This document shows positions 33,416 to 43,592 of a stretch of DNA of 64,000 nucleotides, piece by piece. The stretch is from positions 473 through 64,472 of the forward strand of contig NZ_NOXS01000024.1 of NCBI RefSeq assembly GCF_002251735.1, given 5' to 3'. The position numbers were made by a program, and so were the translations under genes. The stretch comes from Elstera cyanobacteriorum (GTDB taxonomy: Bacteria; Pseudomonadota; Alphaproteobacteria; Elsterales; Elsteraceae). Each line of letters starts with the position of its first letter. Position 1 is the stretch's first letter. Below the pieces are notes generated by a model, which did no database searches, was not told the DNA's origin, and saw nothing but the letters and a program-made list of their open reading frames with translations.

Positions 33416-34594
33416 TTACCCCCGCGCCGTGCGGTCGGCGGACAGCCAACCATAGACGGCATAGAGCGCCAGCGTTGCCGTGAGCAGCACGAGGCCCAAG
33501 GCGGCGGCCATATTCCAATTGGCCGAACCGGTGGCGTAGAAGGCGATGACGGAGGAAATCATCTGATCTTTCGCGCCACCGATCAGCGCCGGGGTGATGT
33601 AGTAGCCGATGGCCGCCATGAAGACGAGCAACCCGCCCGACGCGACACCGCGCAGGCTGAGCGGCAATAGCACCCGCAGAAACGCCCGGATCGGCCCCGC
33701 GCCGAGGGAGGCTGCGGCGGGCATCAGGTTCTTCGGCACCGACAGCAGCACGCTGTAGATCGGCAGCACCATGAAGGGCAGCAGCACATGGGTCATGGCG
33801 ATCACCACGCCCAGGCGGTTGAAGATCAGTTGCACCGGCCCGTCGATGAGATGCAGGGCGCGCAGCAGATCGTTCACCAAGCCTTGTTCCTGCAAGAGAA
33901 TGTACCAGGCGGCGGTGCGGACCAGCAGGGAGGTCCAGAGCGGCAGCAGCACGGCGGCCAGGAGGGCTTGGCGCTTCCAACCGCTGACCGAGGCGGCGAG
34001 CATCGCGTAAGGAAGGCCGATGGCAAGGCACGCCAACGTCACCAGCCCGGCCACCCAGAAAGTCCGACCCAGAATGGCGCGATGGGCGGAACTATCGGCG
34101 GGCATCGCAGCCAGATCGCCGCTGGCGTCGCGGGTTAGGTCGAGGGCCGCCAGCATGTGCCGGTCGGTATAGGGGGCGGCGGCATCGGCGATGGCGCGCC
34201 AATAGGGCACTTCCCCCCAGCGCGGGTCGATCTCGGTCAGCACGACGGGGCCGTCGGCCTGCTCCAGCGCGCGGGTAGTTTTCATCATTAGGGTGCGAAA
34301 ACCCGCTTGGGCGCTATTCAGCCGCCGCACCAGATCGCCCTGCGCCTGCTTATCGGTCAATTGCCGCAAGTCCTGAACCAGCGCGCCCTTCATCAACTCG
34401 GTCGGCGGCGACTGGCGGTCCCACGGGGCAATCGCCTGCACCGTCACGGGCAGGGTGCGGCCAATGACGTGATCGGAGACGGATTCTCCCAATACCTGCA
34501 CCAGCGGCCAAACAAAAAAAGCCAGAAGGAACCCGAGCAGCGGCGCCAAGAGCGCCAAGGCGGTGAGATGGCGGGAAAGATCGGCCCGGTTCAT
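33416..34594 (-). CDS. ABC transporter permease, PotB-like, with long periplasmic loop
   Basis: A 392-residue permease. After the first membrane helix (about 10-35) it has an insertion of about 130 residues before the second, predicted periplasmic. Then come the usual helices and the EAA loop (AAASLGAGPIRAFLRVLLPLSLRG). The start at 34594 overlaps the ATPase stop by four bases (ATGA). Longer PotB-like permeases of this kind occur with putrescine/GABA-type uptake systems. Confidence 0.9.
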   Translation of the reverse strand: MNRADLSRHLTALALLAPLLGFLLAFFVWPLVQVLGESVSDHVIGRTLPVTVQAIAPWDRQSPPTELMKGALVQDLRQLTDKQAQGDLVRRLNSAQAGFRTLMMKTTRALEQADGPVVLTEIDPRWGEVPYWRAIADAAAPYTDRHMLAALDLTRDASGDLAAMPADSSAHRAILGRTFWVAGLVTLACLAIGLPYAMLAASVSGWKRQALLAAVLLPLWTSLLVRTAAWYILLQEQGLVNDLLRALHLIDGPVQLIFNRLGVVIAMTHVLLPFMVLPIYSVLLSVPKNLMPAAASLGAGPIRAFLRVLLPLSLRGVASGGLLVFMAAIGYYITPALIGGAKDQMISSVIAFYATGSANWNMAAALGLVLLTATLALYAVYGWLSADRTARG

Positions 34595-35658
34595 GGCGTA
34601 ATCACCCAGCAATCTTCGGGCGGGAAGACGGCGGTGACGGGCATATCGGTATTCCAATCGCCGTCGCGCCGGTCCGCCTTCACGACGAAATCGAAGGCCG
34701 CGCCGTCAAGCTGCACGCGCAGGTGATCGCCCTGATAAACGCTATCGAGAATCCGCGTGGGCAGCGCATTGCCGAGGCTAATGTCGCTGCCCGCGAGGCG
34801 GATGCGTTCCGGACGGACGGAGATCAGCACTGGTTGACCGGCCGTCAACCCGTCGTGGGCGGGAACGGTCAGCATCCCGCCGCGCGCAAGGCGTACCTGG
34901 GCCGTGGGGCCAGCAAGCGTTTCCACCGTACCGTCGAGCAAATTGGTCTCGCCGATGAATTCAGCGACGAAGCGTGTGGCCGGGCGGTCGTAAATATCGC
35001 GCGGGCTGCCGATCTGCTCGATCTTGCCGCGATTGAAGACGGCGATACGGTCCGACATGGTCAGCGCCTCGCCCTGATCGTGGGTCACGAAAACCACGGT
35101 CAGGTCCAAGCGTTTGTGCAGGGCGCGGATATCGAGCTGCATCTGTTCGCGCAACTGCTTGTCGAGCGCGCCCAAAGGCTCGTCCATCAGCACCACGGCG
35201 GGTTCGAAGACGAGGGCGCGGGCCAGGGCAACGCGCTGTTGCTGGCCGCCGGAAAGCTGCGCCGGGTGCCGGTCGCGCTGGGCGGAAAGCTGCACCATAT
35301 CAAGCGCGCGGGTCACCCTCTCCTCCCGCTCTGCCTTGCCGACGCCACGCATTTGCAGCGGGAAGGCGATGTTTTCGGCGATACTCATATGCGGGAACAG
35401 GGCGTAGTTCTGGAAAACCACGCCCATATCGCGCTTATAGGGCGGCAGTCGGTCGATCCGGCGGCCGTCGAGCCAGACCGACCCGGCGGTGGGGGCTTCA
35501 AAGCCCGCGAGGATCATCAGCAAGGTCGTCTTGCCGGAGCCGGAGGGGCCGAGCAGGCTAACGAACTCGCCCTTGGCGATGTCGAGGCTTAGGTCATCGA
35601 TGACGCGCACGGCGCCATACGCTTTGCTAACCGCGTCGAAGCGGATACTGGGTTTCAT
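34591..35658 (-). CDS. ABC transporter ATP-binding protein, PotA-like
   Basis: A 355-residue ATPase. Walker A GPSGSGKTT (about residue 37), LSGGQQQRVALARAL signature, Walker B VLMDEPLGALD, switch His in VTHDQGEA. The C-terminal TOBE domain (about 270-350) is typical of polyamine/iron-type importers. It follows the binding-protein gene across a strong intra-operon terminator. Confidence 0.93.
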   Translation of the reverse strand: MKPSIRFDAVSKAYGAVRVIDDLSLDIAKGEFVSLLGPSGSGKTTLLMILAGFEAPTAGSVWLDGRRIDRLPPYKRDMGVVFQNYALFPHMSIAENIAFPLQMRGVGKAEREERVTRALDMVQLSAQRDRHPAQLSGGQQQRVALARALVFEPAVVLMDEPLGALDKQLREQMQLDIRALHKRLDLTVVFVTHDQGEALTMSDRIAVFNRGKIEQIGSPRDIYDRPATRFVAEFIGETNLLDGTVETLAGPTAQVRLARGGMLTVPAHDGLTAGQPVLISVRPERIRLAGSDISLGNALPTRILDSVYQGDHLRVQLDGAAFDFVVKADRRDGDWNTDMPVTAVFPPEDCWVITP

Positions 35659-35678
35659 GGCGCGTCCTTCTCCCGCAG

Positions 35679-35710
35679 AAAAAAAGACCCCGCCGGGCGA
35701 ACCCGGCGGG
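35679..35710 (-). terminator. Strong terminator between binding-protein and ATPase genes
   Basis: On the minus strand a perfect 9-bp stem CCCGCCGGG/CCCGGCGGG with a 4-base loop is followed, after GTC, by seven T residues. It lies after the binding-protein gene and before the ATPase gene of the same operon, so it likely trims transcription and keeps the binding protein in excess. Confidence 0.88.
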
Positions 35711-35726
35711 AGGGGGGAGGGAGAGG

Positions 35727-36776
35727 CTATTTCGCCAACCAGGCGTTGAACTGCTTGGTCAGGGCTTCGGAATTGTCGATCCAGAAGTCGGCATTCAGCG
35801 GAATGGCCTGCTTCAGGTTTTCCGCCGCCGTCGGCAGGTCGGCAACATACTCGACCGGCACCTGACGGCCCGCCTGGGTATTCGGCAGCCCATAGGCGAT
35901 ATACTGCGGCAGCTTCGACTGGTTTTCGGGCTTGCTGGCGAAGGCGATGAAATCCAGCGCGGCGGTTTTATTCTCGGCGCCTTTCAGGATTACCCAGCTA
36001 TCGACAGCATAGATGCTGCCCGGCCAGACCACTTTGAACTTGCGGCCTTCCGCCCGGTTGATGCCGGTGATGCGGCCATTATAGGCGGAGGTCATGGCAA
36101 CCTCGCCCGACGCCAGCAGTTGCAACGGCTGCGCGCCCGATTCCCACCAAACGATGTTCGGCTTCAGTTCATCGAGCTTTTTGAACGCGCGCGCCACGCC
36201 TTCCGGCTTGGCCAGCACGGCATAAACATCGGTCGGGGCGACGCCATCGGCCATCAGCGCGAATTCCAGCGTATATTTTGGGCCTTTGCGCAGGGCACGC
36301 TTGCCGGGGAATTTTTTCACATCCCAGAAATCGACCCAATTGGCCGGGCCATTGGCCATTTTGGCGCTATCGTAGGCAATGGCCGTGGACCAGACGATAG
36401 ACCCGACCCCGCACTCGCTGACGGCGGAGGGTAGGAAATTGCCTTTACCGCCCACCTTGGTCCAGTCGATAGTTTCGAACAGCCCATCGGCGCAGCCCAG
36501 CACCAGTTCGTCGGCTTCGACCTGCACCACGTCCCAATTAGGGTTACCCGCCTTCACCTTGGCTTGCAGCACGCCGATACCGCCGTCCCAGGGTTCGTCC
36601 AGCACGGGCTTGCCGGTTTGCTTGGCGTAGGGTTCGAAGAAAATCTTGCGCTGGGCGTCCTGGAAATTCCCGCCCCAGGAGACGATGGTTAGATCACGCG
36701 CCAAGGCCCCGGCGCTCAGTGCACAGGTGGTCAGCATGGAGGCGGCAAGACAGCGCCAGACAGTCCCTTGTTTCAT
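35727..36776 (-). CDS. Periplasmic solute-binding protein, polyamine/GABA-type
   Basis: A 349-residue PotD/PotF-like binding protein with a Sec signal (about 1-26, cleavage near AGALA). DLTIVSWGGNFQDAQRKIFFEPY is the family start of the mature protein. WWESGAQPLQLLASGEVAM and VDSWVILKGAENK are typical later segments. First gene of the transport operon; adjacency to gabT-gabD points to GABA or putrescine, but binding residues were not resolved. Confidence 0.9.
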   Translation of the reverse strand: MKQGTVWRCLAASMLTTCALSAGALARDLTIVSWGGNFQDAQRKIFFEPYAKQTGKPVLDEPWDGGIGVLQAKVKAGNPNWDVVQVEADELVLGCADGLFETIDWTKVGGKGNFLPSAVSECGVGSIVWSTAIAYDSAKMANGPANWVDFWDVKKFPGKRALRKGPKYTLEFALMADGVAPTDVYAVLAKPEGVARAFKKLDELKPNIVWWESGAQPLQLLASGEVAMTSAYNGRITGINRAEGRKFKVVWPGSIYAVDSWVILKGAENKTAALDFIAFASKPENQSKLPQYIAYGLPNTQAGRQVPVEYVADLPTAAENLKQAIPLNADFWIDNSEALTKQFNAWLAK

Positions 36777-37082
36777 TCTTAGTCCTCACTCTGTTCGGTC
36801 GATTTCTGAAAATCCGCCGGAAGGGGCGGCGCGCCGGTGAGGAGATCGTCGGGCGCCTGCGGCCCCTGCCCCCTCTTGCGGGTGGCAAAAGGTCATCACA
36901 GCGCAGGGGGCGGTGCGAAGGTGTGCCGATCAGCTTTTGTGGTGTTAAAAAGACACCACAGAAAGCGCGTCACTGCGTTCCCTTGCCTTCGGGCGCCGGG
37001 ACGCGCAGAGTGCCGGACGTTCGTTAAAGGTAAACCGCCGAACTAGGGGCGAAACATGCAGACGGTACGAGGCTGAGCGATC
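36777..37082. promoter_or_regulatory. Divergent region between transport operon and kup
   Basis: 306 bases without a gene. It contains a perfect 8-base inverted repeat TGTGGTGT-7-ACACCACA at 36938-36960. Neither strand has a T-run after it, so an operator is more likely than a terminator. Promoters for the leftward binding-protein gene and rightward kup must lie here, but I cannot place them. Confidence 0.5.
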
Positions 37083-38972
37083 ATGGCGCACGGACACGCG
37101 ACGGACGGCAGCAAATCGGCTCTTTTCAAACTGGCCCTGGCGGCGGTGGGCGTCGTTTTCGGCGATATCGGCACCAGCCCGCTCTACACGCTGCGGGAAT
37201 GTTTTACCGGTCACCACGCCTTACCGCTGACCGAAGATAATATCCTCGGTATTCTGTCGTTGATTATCTGGTCGATCACCTTCGTTGTGACGGTGAAATA
37301 CGTCCTGTTTGTGATGCGCATCGATAACGAGGGGGAAGGGGGGGTGCTGGCGCTGCTGGCGCTCGCCCTCCGCTACGTCAAAAAGGCGCGCTATGGGGCG
37401 GGAACGCTCGTGGCCCTCGGGCTGTTCGGGGCGGCGCTGTTTTACGGCGATAGTGTTATTACCCCGGCCATCTCGGTTCTCTCGGCGATGGAGGGGCTGA
37501 AGGTCGCAACGCCGGTCTTTGATCCATTTATCGTGCCCTTTACGCTGCTGGTGATTACCGGCCTCTTCGCGATCCAGTCGCGCGGGACGGAGAAGGTTGG
37601 CACTTTCTTCGGCCCTATTGTCGCCCTCTGGTTCATTGCACTGGCGCTCGCCGGGATTTATCAGATCATCGGCAATCCGCGCGTGCTGCTGGCGATCAAC
37701 CCGGCCTATGCGGTCAAATTCTTCATCCACCACGGCACTTACGGGTTCTTTACCTTGGGCGCTGTGGTGTTGGCGCTGACGGGGGCCGAGGCGCTCTATG
37801 CCGACATGGGGCACTTTGGGCGGAAGCCCATCGTGGCCGCATGGCTATGGTTCGTCATGCCGGCCCTGGTGCTGAACTACCTGGGACAAGGCGCGCTGCT
37901 GATGGATAATCCGGCGGCGCTGGAAAACCCCTTCTATCTCGCCTTCCCCGATTGGGCGCTTTACCCGATGGTACTGCTGGCGACCTGCGCGTCGGTCATC
38001 GCCAGTCAGGCCGTCATTTCCGGCGCTTTCTCCATCACCCGGGCGGCCATGCAGCTTGGCTATTCGCCGCGCATGGACGTGCGGCACACGTCTGAACAAG
38101 CCATTGGCCAGATCTATATTCCCCAGGTGAACTGGGCGCTGTACGCCATCGTCGTCGGTCTGGTGATCGCCTTCCACTCCTCCTCCAACCTTGCGGCGGC
38201 CTACGGCATCGCGGTAACGGGCACGATGGTGATCACGGCGGCGCTTTCCTATGCCATTGCTCGGCATAAATGGGCTTGGCCCCGCAGTCTGACGCTGGCA
38301 GTGGTCGTGCCGTTCCTGGTCGTCGATCTGGCCTTTCTGTCGGCAAATGCCTTGAAGATTGCCGATGGCGGCTGGTTCCCGCTGGTGATGGGCGGCATGC
38401 TGTTCGTGCTCATGACGACCTGGAAGCGCGGGCGCGAGATTGTCGCCGAACGGTTGCAGGAAGGTACCATCCCGCTGGCGTCCTTCTTCTCGCGCCAGTC
38501 CAGCAGCAAGACGCATCGGGTGGCAGGGACAGCGGTTTTCATGACCGCGAACAATCAGGTGGTGCCCTATGCCCTGCTGCATAACCTCAAACACAATAAG
38601 GTTCTGCACGACCGGGTGATCCTGCTGACGGTCAGCACCGAGAATGTGCCCTATGTGTCCGAGCGCGACCGACTGGTTTTGCAGCCGTTGGATCAAAATT
38701 TTTTTCGCATCCAGATTCGCTATGGTTTCGCTCAAGACCCGAACGTTCCTGCGGTGCTGCAACGCTGTAAGGAGTTCGGTCTGCCGATCAGCATGATGGA
38801 AACCAGCTTCTTCCTGTCGCGCGAAACGCTGATTTCCACCATTCGTCCGGGCATGGCTACCTGGCGGGAGCATTTGTTCATCAGCATGGCGAAGAATGCG
38901 GTCTCCGCGACTGACTTCTTCAAAATTCCGGCCAATCGCGTTGTTGAACTCGGCACGCAGATAGAGTTGTAA
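37083..38972 (+). CDS. kup: Low-affinity potassium uptake protein Kup
   Basis: A 629-residue K+/H+ symporter of the KUP/HAK/KT family. The signature GVVFGDIGTSPLYTL is at residues 20-35 and GALFYGDSVITPAISVLSA near 120. About 12 membrane helices occupy residues 15-430, with a cytoplasmic C-terminal domain (YVSERDRLVLQPLD region). Single gene with trpB 42 bases downstream. Confidence 0.96.
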   Translation: MAHGHATDGSKSALFKLALAAVGVVFGDIGTSPLYTLRECFTGHHALPLTEDNILGILSLIIWSITFVVTVKYVLFVMRIDNEGEGGVLALLALALRYVKKARYGAGTLVALGLFGAALFYGDSVITPAISVLSAMEGLKVATPVFDPFIVPFTLLVITGLFAIQSRGTEKVGTFFGPIVALWFIALALAGIYQIIGNPRVLLAINPAYAVKFFIHHGTYGFFTLGAVVLALTGAEALYADMGHFGRKPIVAAWLWFVMPALVLNYLGQGALLMDNPAALENPFYLAFPDWALYPMVLLATCASVIASQAVISGAFSITRAAMQLGYSPRMDVRHTSEQAIGQIYIPQVNWALYAIVVGLVIAFHSSSNLAAAYGIAVTGTMVITAALSYAIARHKWAWPRSLTLAVVVPFLVVDLAFLSANALKIADGGWFPLVMGGMLFVLMTTWKRGREIVAERLQEGTIPLASFFSRQSSSKTHRVAGTAVFMTANNQVVPYALLHNLKHNKVLHDRVILLTVSTENVPYVSERDRLVLQPLDQNFFRIQIRYGFAQDPNVPAVLQRCKEFGLPISMMETSFFLSRETLISTIRPGMATWREHLFISMAKNAVSATDFFKIPANRVVELGTQIEL

Positions 38973-39014
38973 TCAGCCCCCTCAGGTGTTCGAGACTAAG
39001 GGAGCGTCCCCGCC

Positions 39015-40232
39015 ATGACCCGCGTTTTGCCTAATTCTTACCGGACCGGCCCCGATGCCGACGGCCATTTCGGGATTTTCGGCGGGCGCTATGTGGCGGA
39101 AACGCTGATGCCGCTCATTCTGTCGGTCGAGAAAGCCTATGCCGACGCGAAGGCCGATCCCGAGTTTAAGCGGCTGATGGACTATTATCTCGCCGATTAT
39201 GTCGGTCGTCCCAGCCCGCTCTATTTCGCCGAACGGCTGACGGCAAAACTTGGCGGCGCGAAGATTTACTTCAAGCGCGACGAACTCAACCACACCGGCG
39301 CCCATAAGATTAATAACTGCCTCGGCCAAGTGCTGTTGGCGAAGCGGATGGGCCGCACCCGCATTATTGCCGAAACCGGCGCGGGCCAGCATGGCGTCGC
39401 CACGGCAGCGGTTTCGGCACTCTTCGGTCTGCCCTGCACGGTCTATATGGGCGCGGTCGATATCGAGCGGCAGCAGCCGAACGTCTTCCGCATGCGCCTG
39501 TTGGGGGCGGAGGTGAAGCCGGTCGAAAGCGGTTCCCGCACCCTTAAGGACGCGATGAACGAAGCCCTGCGCGATTGGGTGACGAACGTCGAAGATACGT
39601 TCTACGTCATCGGAACGGCGGCGGGGCCGCATCCCTATCCGGCGATGGTGCGCGATTTCCAGTCGGTCATCGGTATCGAAACCCGCGAGCAGATGATGGC
39701 CAAGGAAGGCCGCTTGCCGGATATGCTGATCGCGGCCATCGGCGGCGGCTCCAACGCCATCGGGCTGTTCCACCCCTTCCTCGACGATGCCGATGTGGCG
39801 ATGATCGGCGTCGAAGCAGCCGGGCACGGGATTGAAACCGGCCAGCACGCGGCGTCGCTGACGGGCGGACGCCCCGGCGTGCTGCACGGCAATCGCACTT
39901 ATCTATTGCAGGACGAAGACGGGCAAATCGCCGAAGCCCATTCGATTTCGGCGGGGCTGGATTATCCTGGCATCGGGCCGGAACATTCCTATCTGCACGA
40001 TATTGGCCGCGTGCAGTACCATTCGGTCACGGATGCCGAGGCGCTGGACGCCTTCCAAATGCTCTCGAAGCTCGAAGGCATTATCCCGGCGCTGGAGCCG
40101 GCCCATGCGCTGGCGGAAGTGGTGAAAATCGCCCCGACCCTGCCGCGCGATAAGATCATCGTCATGAACCTCTGTGGTCGCGGCGATAAGGATATTTTCA
40201 CCGTCGCCAAAGCCCTGGGAGTGAGCCTGTAA
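39015..40232 (+). CDS. trpB: Tryptophan synthase beta chain
   Basis: A 405-residue PLP enzyme condensing indole and serine. The cofactor Lys is in [13 protein letters not shown], the phosphate-binding loop is GGGSNAIG, and the substrate loop [12 protein letters not shown] is intact. TAATG overlap couples it to trpA. The trpF gene, usual upstream neighbour in alphaproteobacteria, is replaced here by kup. Confidence 0.97.
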   Translation: MTRVLPNSYRTGPDADGHFGIFGGRYVAETLMPLILSVEKAYADAKADPEFKRLMDYYLADYVGRPSPLYFAERLTAKLGGAKIYFKRDELNHTGAHKINNCLGQVLLAKRMGRTRIIAETGAGQHGVATAAVSALFGLPCTVYMGAVDIERQQPNVFRMRLLGAEVKPVESGSRTLKDAMNEALRDWVTNVEDTFYVIGTAAGPHPYPAMVRDFQSVIGIETREQMMAKEGRLPDMLIAAIGGGSNAIGLFHPFLDDADVAMIGVEAAGHGIETGQHAASLTGGRPGVLHGNRTYLLQDEDGQIAEAHSISAGLDYPGIGPEHSYLHDIGRVQYHSVTDAEALDAFQMLSKLEGIIPALEPAHALAEVVKIAPTLPRDKIIVMNLCGRGDKDIFTVAKALGVSL

Positions 40233-41065
40233 TGAGCCGCCTCGACGCCACCTTCCAGCGCCTGAAGGCCGAAAACCGTGCCGGGCTGGTCACCTTCATC
40301 ACCTCTGGCGATCCCGATTACGCGACCAGTCTTGCCTTACTGAAGGGCCTACCTGCGGCGGGCGCGGATATTATCGAACTCGGGATGGTCTTCACCGACC
40401 CGATGGCCGACGGCCCGGTGATTCAGCTTGCCAATCTGCGCGCGCTGGCGGCGGGGCAGACCCTGCGCAAGACCCTGGCGATGGTCGAAGATTTCCGTAA
40501 AACCGATACGGTCACGCCGATTGTGCTGATGGGCTATTACAATCCCATCCACGCGATGGGCGTCGAAACCTTCTTGGACCGCGCCAAGGCTGCGGGGGTC
40601 GATGGGTTGATCGTCGTCGATCTTCCGGCGGAAGAAGATGGCGAACTCTGCCTGCCCTCGGCCAAGGCCGGGGTGGATTTCGTCCGGCTGGTCACGCCGA
40701 CGACCGACGCGCACCGGCTTGAAACGGTGATGAAGAACACGCAGGGTTTCGTCTATTACGTCTCGATCACCGGCATTACCGGGGCGGGATCGGCGACCGA
40801 TCAGGCGATTTCGGCGGCGGTCGAGCGCCTGCGCGCCGCAACCGATTTGCCGATTGCCGTTGGCTTCGGCATTCGCTCCCCCGCCGCCGCCGCCGCCGTG
40901 GCGCGGGTCGCCGATGCGGCGGTGGTCGGCTCGGCCATCGTGCAACGCCTCGCCGATAGTCTGGTGGACGGTAAGGCAACGCCCGACAGCGTTGCGCAGA
41001 CCCTGGCCCTGGTGCAAGACCTCGCCAACGGCGTTCGCACGGCCCGCAAGGAAACCGTGGCATGA
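40232..41065 (+). CDS. trpA: Tryptophan synthase alpha chain
   Basis: A 277-residue TIM barrel that cleaves indole-3-glycerol phosphate and feeds indole to TrpB. The catalytic Asp is in the LPAEEDGEL region and the active-site Glu in [18 protein letters not shown], where a Met (GMVFTDP) stands where most homologues have GxPFSDP. GFGIRSP is the phosphate loop. Its stop overlaps the deaminase start (ATGA). Confidence 0.96.
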   Translation: MSRLDATFQRLKAENRAGLVTFITSGDPDYATSLALLKGLPAAGADIIELGMVFTDPMADGPVIQLANLRALAAGQTLRKTLAMVEDFRKTDTVTPIVLMGYYNPIHAMGVETFLDRAKAAGVDGLIVVDLPAEEDGELCLPSAKAGVDFVRLVTPTTDAHRLETVMKNTQGFVYYVSITGITGAGSATDQAISAAVERLRAATDLPIAVGFGIRSPAAAAAVARVADAAVVGSAIVQRLADSLVDGKATPDSVAQTLALVQDLANGVRTARKETVA

Positions 41066-41541
41066 GCGCGCTAACCCCGGCGGATTTCATGGGGCAGGCC
41101 ATCGATCTCTCCGTCCGCCGGATGCGTGACGGGGCGGGCGGACCGTTCGGGGCGGTGATCGTTAAAGACGGTCAGGTGATTGCCGAGGGCTGGAATCAGG
41201 TCACTTCCACCAATGATCCGACCGCCCATGCCGAAGTGACGGCGATCCGCCGCGCCTGCCAAGCGCTTGGCACCTTCGATCTTAGCGGCTGCGAAATTTA
41301 CACGAGCTGCGAGCCGTGCCCGATGTGCCTGGCCGCCATCTATTGGGCGCGGCTGGACCGCATCTATTATGGCAATACTCGCCAGGATGCGGCGGCGATT
41401 GGCTTCGATGACGAGTTTCTCTACCAGGAACTCCCGAAACCCATCGACGCGCGGTCGATCCCCACCCAGCAAATCGAAGCGGCCAAAGCCAAGGCTGCCT
41501 TCGATGAATGGGACCGGAAAGGGGATAAGATTCGGTATTAG
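41062..41541 (+). CDS. guaD: Nucleoside/guanine deaminase
   Basis: A 159-residue zinc deaminase of the cytidine deaminase fold. The metal motif is HAEVTAIRR and [10 protein letters not shown]. The C-terminal [14 protein letters not shown] is characteristic of the Bacillus GuaD-type guanine deaminase. It overlaps trpA by four bases, in the place usually taken by accD; co-expression with tryptophan genes is odd. A tRNA-adenosine deaminase is less likely because of this tail. Confidence 0.85.
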   Translation: MSALTPADFMGQAIDLSVRRMRDGAGGPFGAVIVKDGQVIAEGWNQVTSTNDPTAHAEVTAIRRACQALGTFDLSGCEIYTSCEPCPMCLAAIYWARLDRIYYGNTRQDAAAIGFDDEFLYQELPKPIDARSIPTQQIEAAKAKAAFDEWDRKGDKIRY

Positions 41542-41543
41542 CG

Positions 41544-43004
41544 CTAGGCCGCCTTCTGGCCCAAGCGTTCCAGAAACTCGCGGCTTTCCCCCTGCAACTG
41601 GCCGTTCAGACCCGTCAGGGTCTGGGCGCCGTGGGCAACCGCCTGGGCTGCGGCCATATTTTCATCCAGCGCTTGGGCCAGCGCCAGAAGATCGCGCTGC
41701 ACGCTCTCCGTCGTCCGGCTAAGATCGGTGCCGATGGCGGCAATCGTGGCCCCGCAGGTGCGTTGTGTGCCAACCGTTTCGACCAGAACCGTGCTGCGCT
41801 GGTCGAACTGCCCCAGCCCGCCGAGCATCTGGGTAACCGCGCGAAGCACCGAGCCAATGGCGTCTTGCATGTCGCCCATCTTATCCCCGAGCGTGCTGGC
41901 GACGCCGCCGACCTGCCCGGCAAGCGCCTTGACCTCGGTCGCGACGACGGCAAAACCGCGCCCAGCCTCTCCGGCGCGGGCGGCTTCGATACTCGCATTC
42001 AGGGCAAGCAGCTTGGTTTGATCGGCAACCGAAACAACCTGGGTCAGCGCCGTGCGCACCTCATCGCCGGTGGTCGCCAGACTGTCGGTGGTACCTTTCA
42101 CCGTCCCCAATAGGTCGGTTAGGGTCCGCGCGATCGTTACGGTGGCATCGATATTCTGTTCCAACCGGTCGCTGACCTCGGTTAAATCGCTCAGGACGGT
42201 TCCGGTTTGCCGTTGGGAGTCGAGGACCGTTTCAAACCCCTCCCGCAGCCCTTCTGCCCGCTGACGGGTCAGGGCTTCTGCCTGCTGCAACTGTTCGACC
42301 GTGCTGGCGAGGCTGGTGACCGCGCTGGAAATTCCATTGCCGATATCGCCAAGCGTGCTGCGAAACTGTGCCGTCAGCACTTGCCGGTCGGCTTGTAGGG
42401 TCTCTTCGGTCACCACCCGCGCCAGTGCGGCGGTGACATGGCTCAGTAGCCCGACAATGGTTGGCTCAAGCGCCGCTTCCGACCGGGTGAAGACCTCGAG
42501 GATCAACTCCGTCCCCTGTCGCCCGGCGACGGCGAAGGCCAAAGCGCCCTTCAAGCCATTGGCCTTGGCGGCGGCGGCGCGGGCAAATCCGGGGGCCTTA
42601 GTGACATCCAGGATCGCCTGCGGGGTGCCATCGCGCAAGACCGCCCCGACCATGCCCTTCCCGGGGGCAAAGCGGATGGTCTCGCTCGCGCTCACAAACT
42701 CCCGCACGGTTTCCGGCGCCAGATCGGGCGCGCAATGCCATAACCGCAGCGACGCGGCCATACCGTCCGGCGTGCGGCGGTAGGCGTGACCGATGGGCCA
42801 ATCCAGCGCGTCGCAGAGCAAGCGGAGGACGGCCCGCGTTGCCGCCGTAACATCCGCCCCGGTCGTAACCTGATCGACGGCGTGCAGCAGCGCCAAGCAA
42901 TCGGCGGCCGATAATCCCCGGCGCCCGGAACGCGCCCCGTCCGACCGGGACCGCCACGAAAGACTTCCCCACCGCGCTGAGGCGGATTGCGCTACGGCGG
43001 TCAT
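41544..43004 (-). CDS. Soluble GAF-domain methyl-accepting chemotaxis-like protein
   Basis: A 486-residue protein without membrane segments. A GAF-like sensory domain (about 35-190) contains [20 protein letters not shown]. The rest (about 200-480) is a chemoreceptor signalling coiled coil with the hairpin tip region [34 protein letters not shown] cytoplasmic chemoreceptor; ligand or light/redox input unknown. Its stop lies 2 bases from the convergent deaminase stop. Confidence 0.88.
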   Translation of the reverse strand: MTAVAQSASARWGSLSWRSRSDGARSGRRGLSAADCLALLHAVDQVTTGADVTAATRAVLRLLCDALDWPIGHAYRRTPDGMAASLRLWHCAPDLAPETVREFVSASETIRFAPGKGMVGAVLRDGTPQAILDVTKAPGFARAAAAKANGLKGALAFAVAGRQGTELILEVFTRSEAALEPTIVGLLSHVTAALARVVTEETLQADRQVLTAQFRSTLGDIGNGISSAVTSLASTVEQLQQAEALTRQRAEGLREGFETVLDSQRQTGTVLSDLTEVSDRLEQNIDATVTIARTLTDLLGTVKGTTDSLATTGDEVRTALTQVVSVADQTKLLALNASIEAARAGEAGRGFAVVATEVKALAGQVGGVASTLGDKMGDMQDAIGSVLRAVTQMLGGLGQFDQRSTVLVETVGTQRTCGATIAAIGTDLSRTTESVQRDLLALAQALDENMAAAQAVAHGAQTLTGLNGQLQGESREFLERLGQKAA

Positions 43005-43226
43005 TCTAAGCGTCTCTCCAAAAGTCGGGCTTTAAGGCGTATTTTATATATCGCTTATCCGATCTGGCGTCCGATGCAAAGCCTCTTTTGCCGCCCCGTT
43101 TTTGTATGTCACAGCCCCAACGCCCGCCGTCGATACGGGAAAGCCGCAGCGAGAGCGCAGGGGACAGCGGCGCTGGGCATGCGTTAGCATGGGAAGGGGC
43201 GGGGGGTTCAGCGGTAAGGAGCGATC

Positions 43227-43592
43227 ATGCTGAAAGGGTTCACCATTCTGCTGGTTTGCCAGTTGATCGGCGAGGCGACCGTGCGTGGTTTGGGGCTGCC
43301 GGTACCCGGGCCGGTGTTGGGGATGGCGCTGCTGTTCTGCGGGCTATTGCTGCGCGGCGGTATTCCCCAGGATATCGAGTTGGTCGGCGGGACACTGCTC
43401 AAGCATCTTTCGCTGCTGTTCGTGCCAGCGGGGGTCGGCGTCATGCTCTATCTGCCGCTGTTTGCGGCGGAGTGGGAGGCGATTGCCGCCTCCTTGGTTG
43501 TTTCGACAACGCTGACGATTGCCGTAACGGCGATGATCATGAAGCTGCTGTTGCCGCGTGACGGCGCCGAGAAGCCGGGGGCGGCGGAATGA
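43227..43592 (+). CDS. lrgA: CidA/LrgA-family holin-like protein
   Basis: A 121-residue membrane protein with four hydrophobic segments and the family motif VPGPVLGMALLF near residue 30. Function debated: holin-like control of murein hydrolases, or part of an organic acid transporter. Preceded by a good AAGGAG site and coupled to the next gene (ATGA overlap). Confidence 0.88.
   Translation: MLKGFTILLVCQLIGEATVRGLGLPVPGPVLGMALLFCGLLLRGGIPQDIELVGGTLLKHLSLLFVPAGVGVMLYLPLFAAEWEAIAASLVVSTTLTIAVTAMIMKLLLPRDGAEKPGAAE

Noticed and set aside
37845-38873. 342-codon minus-strand open frame opposite kup
   Set aside because: Antisense shadow, His/Arg/Gln-rich, no domain.
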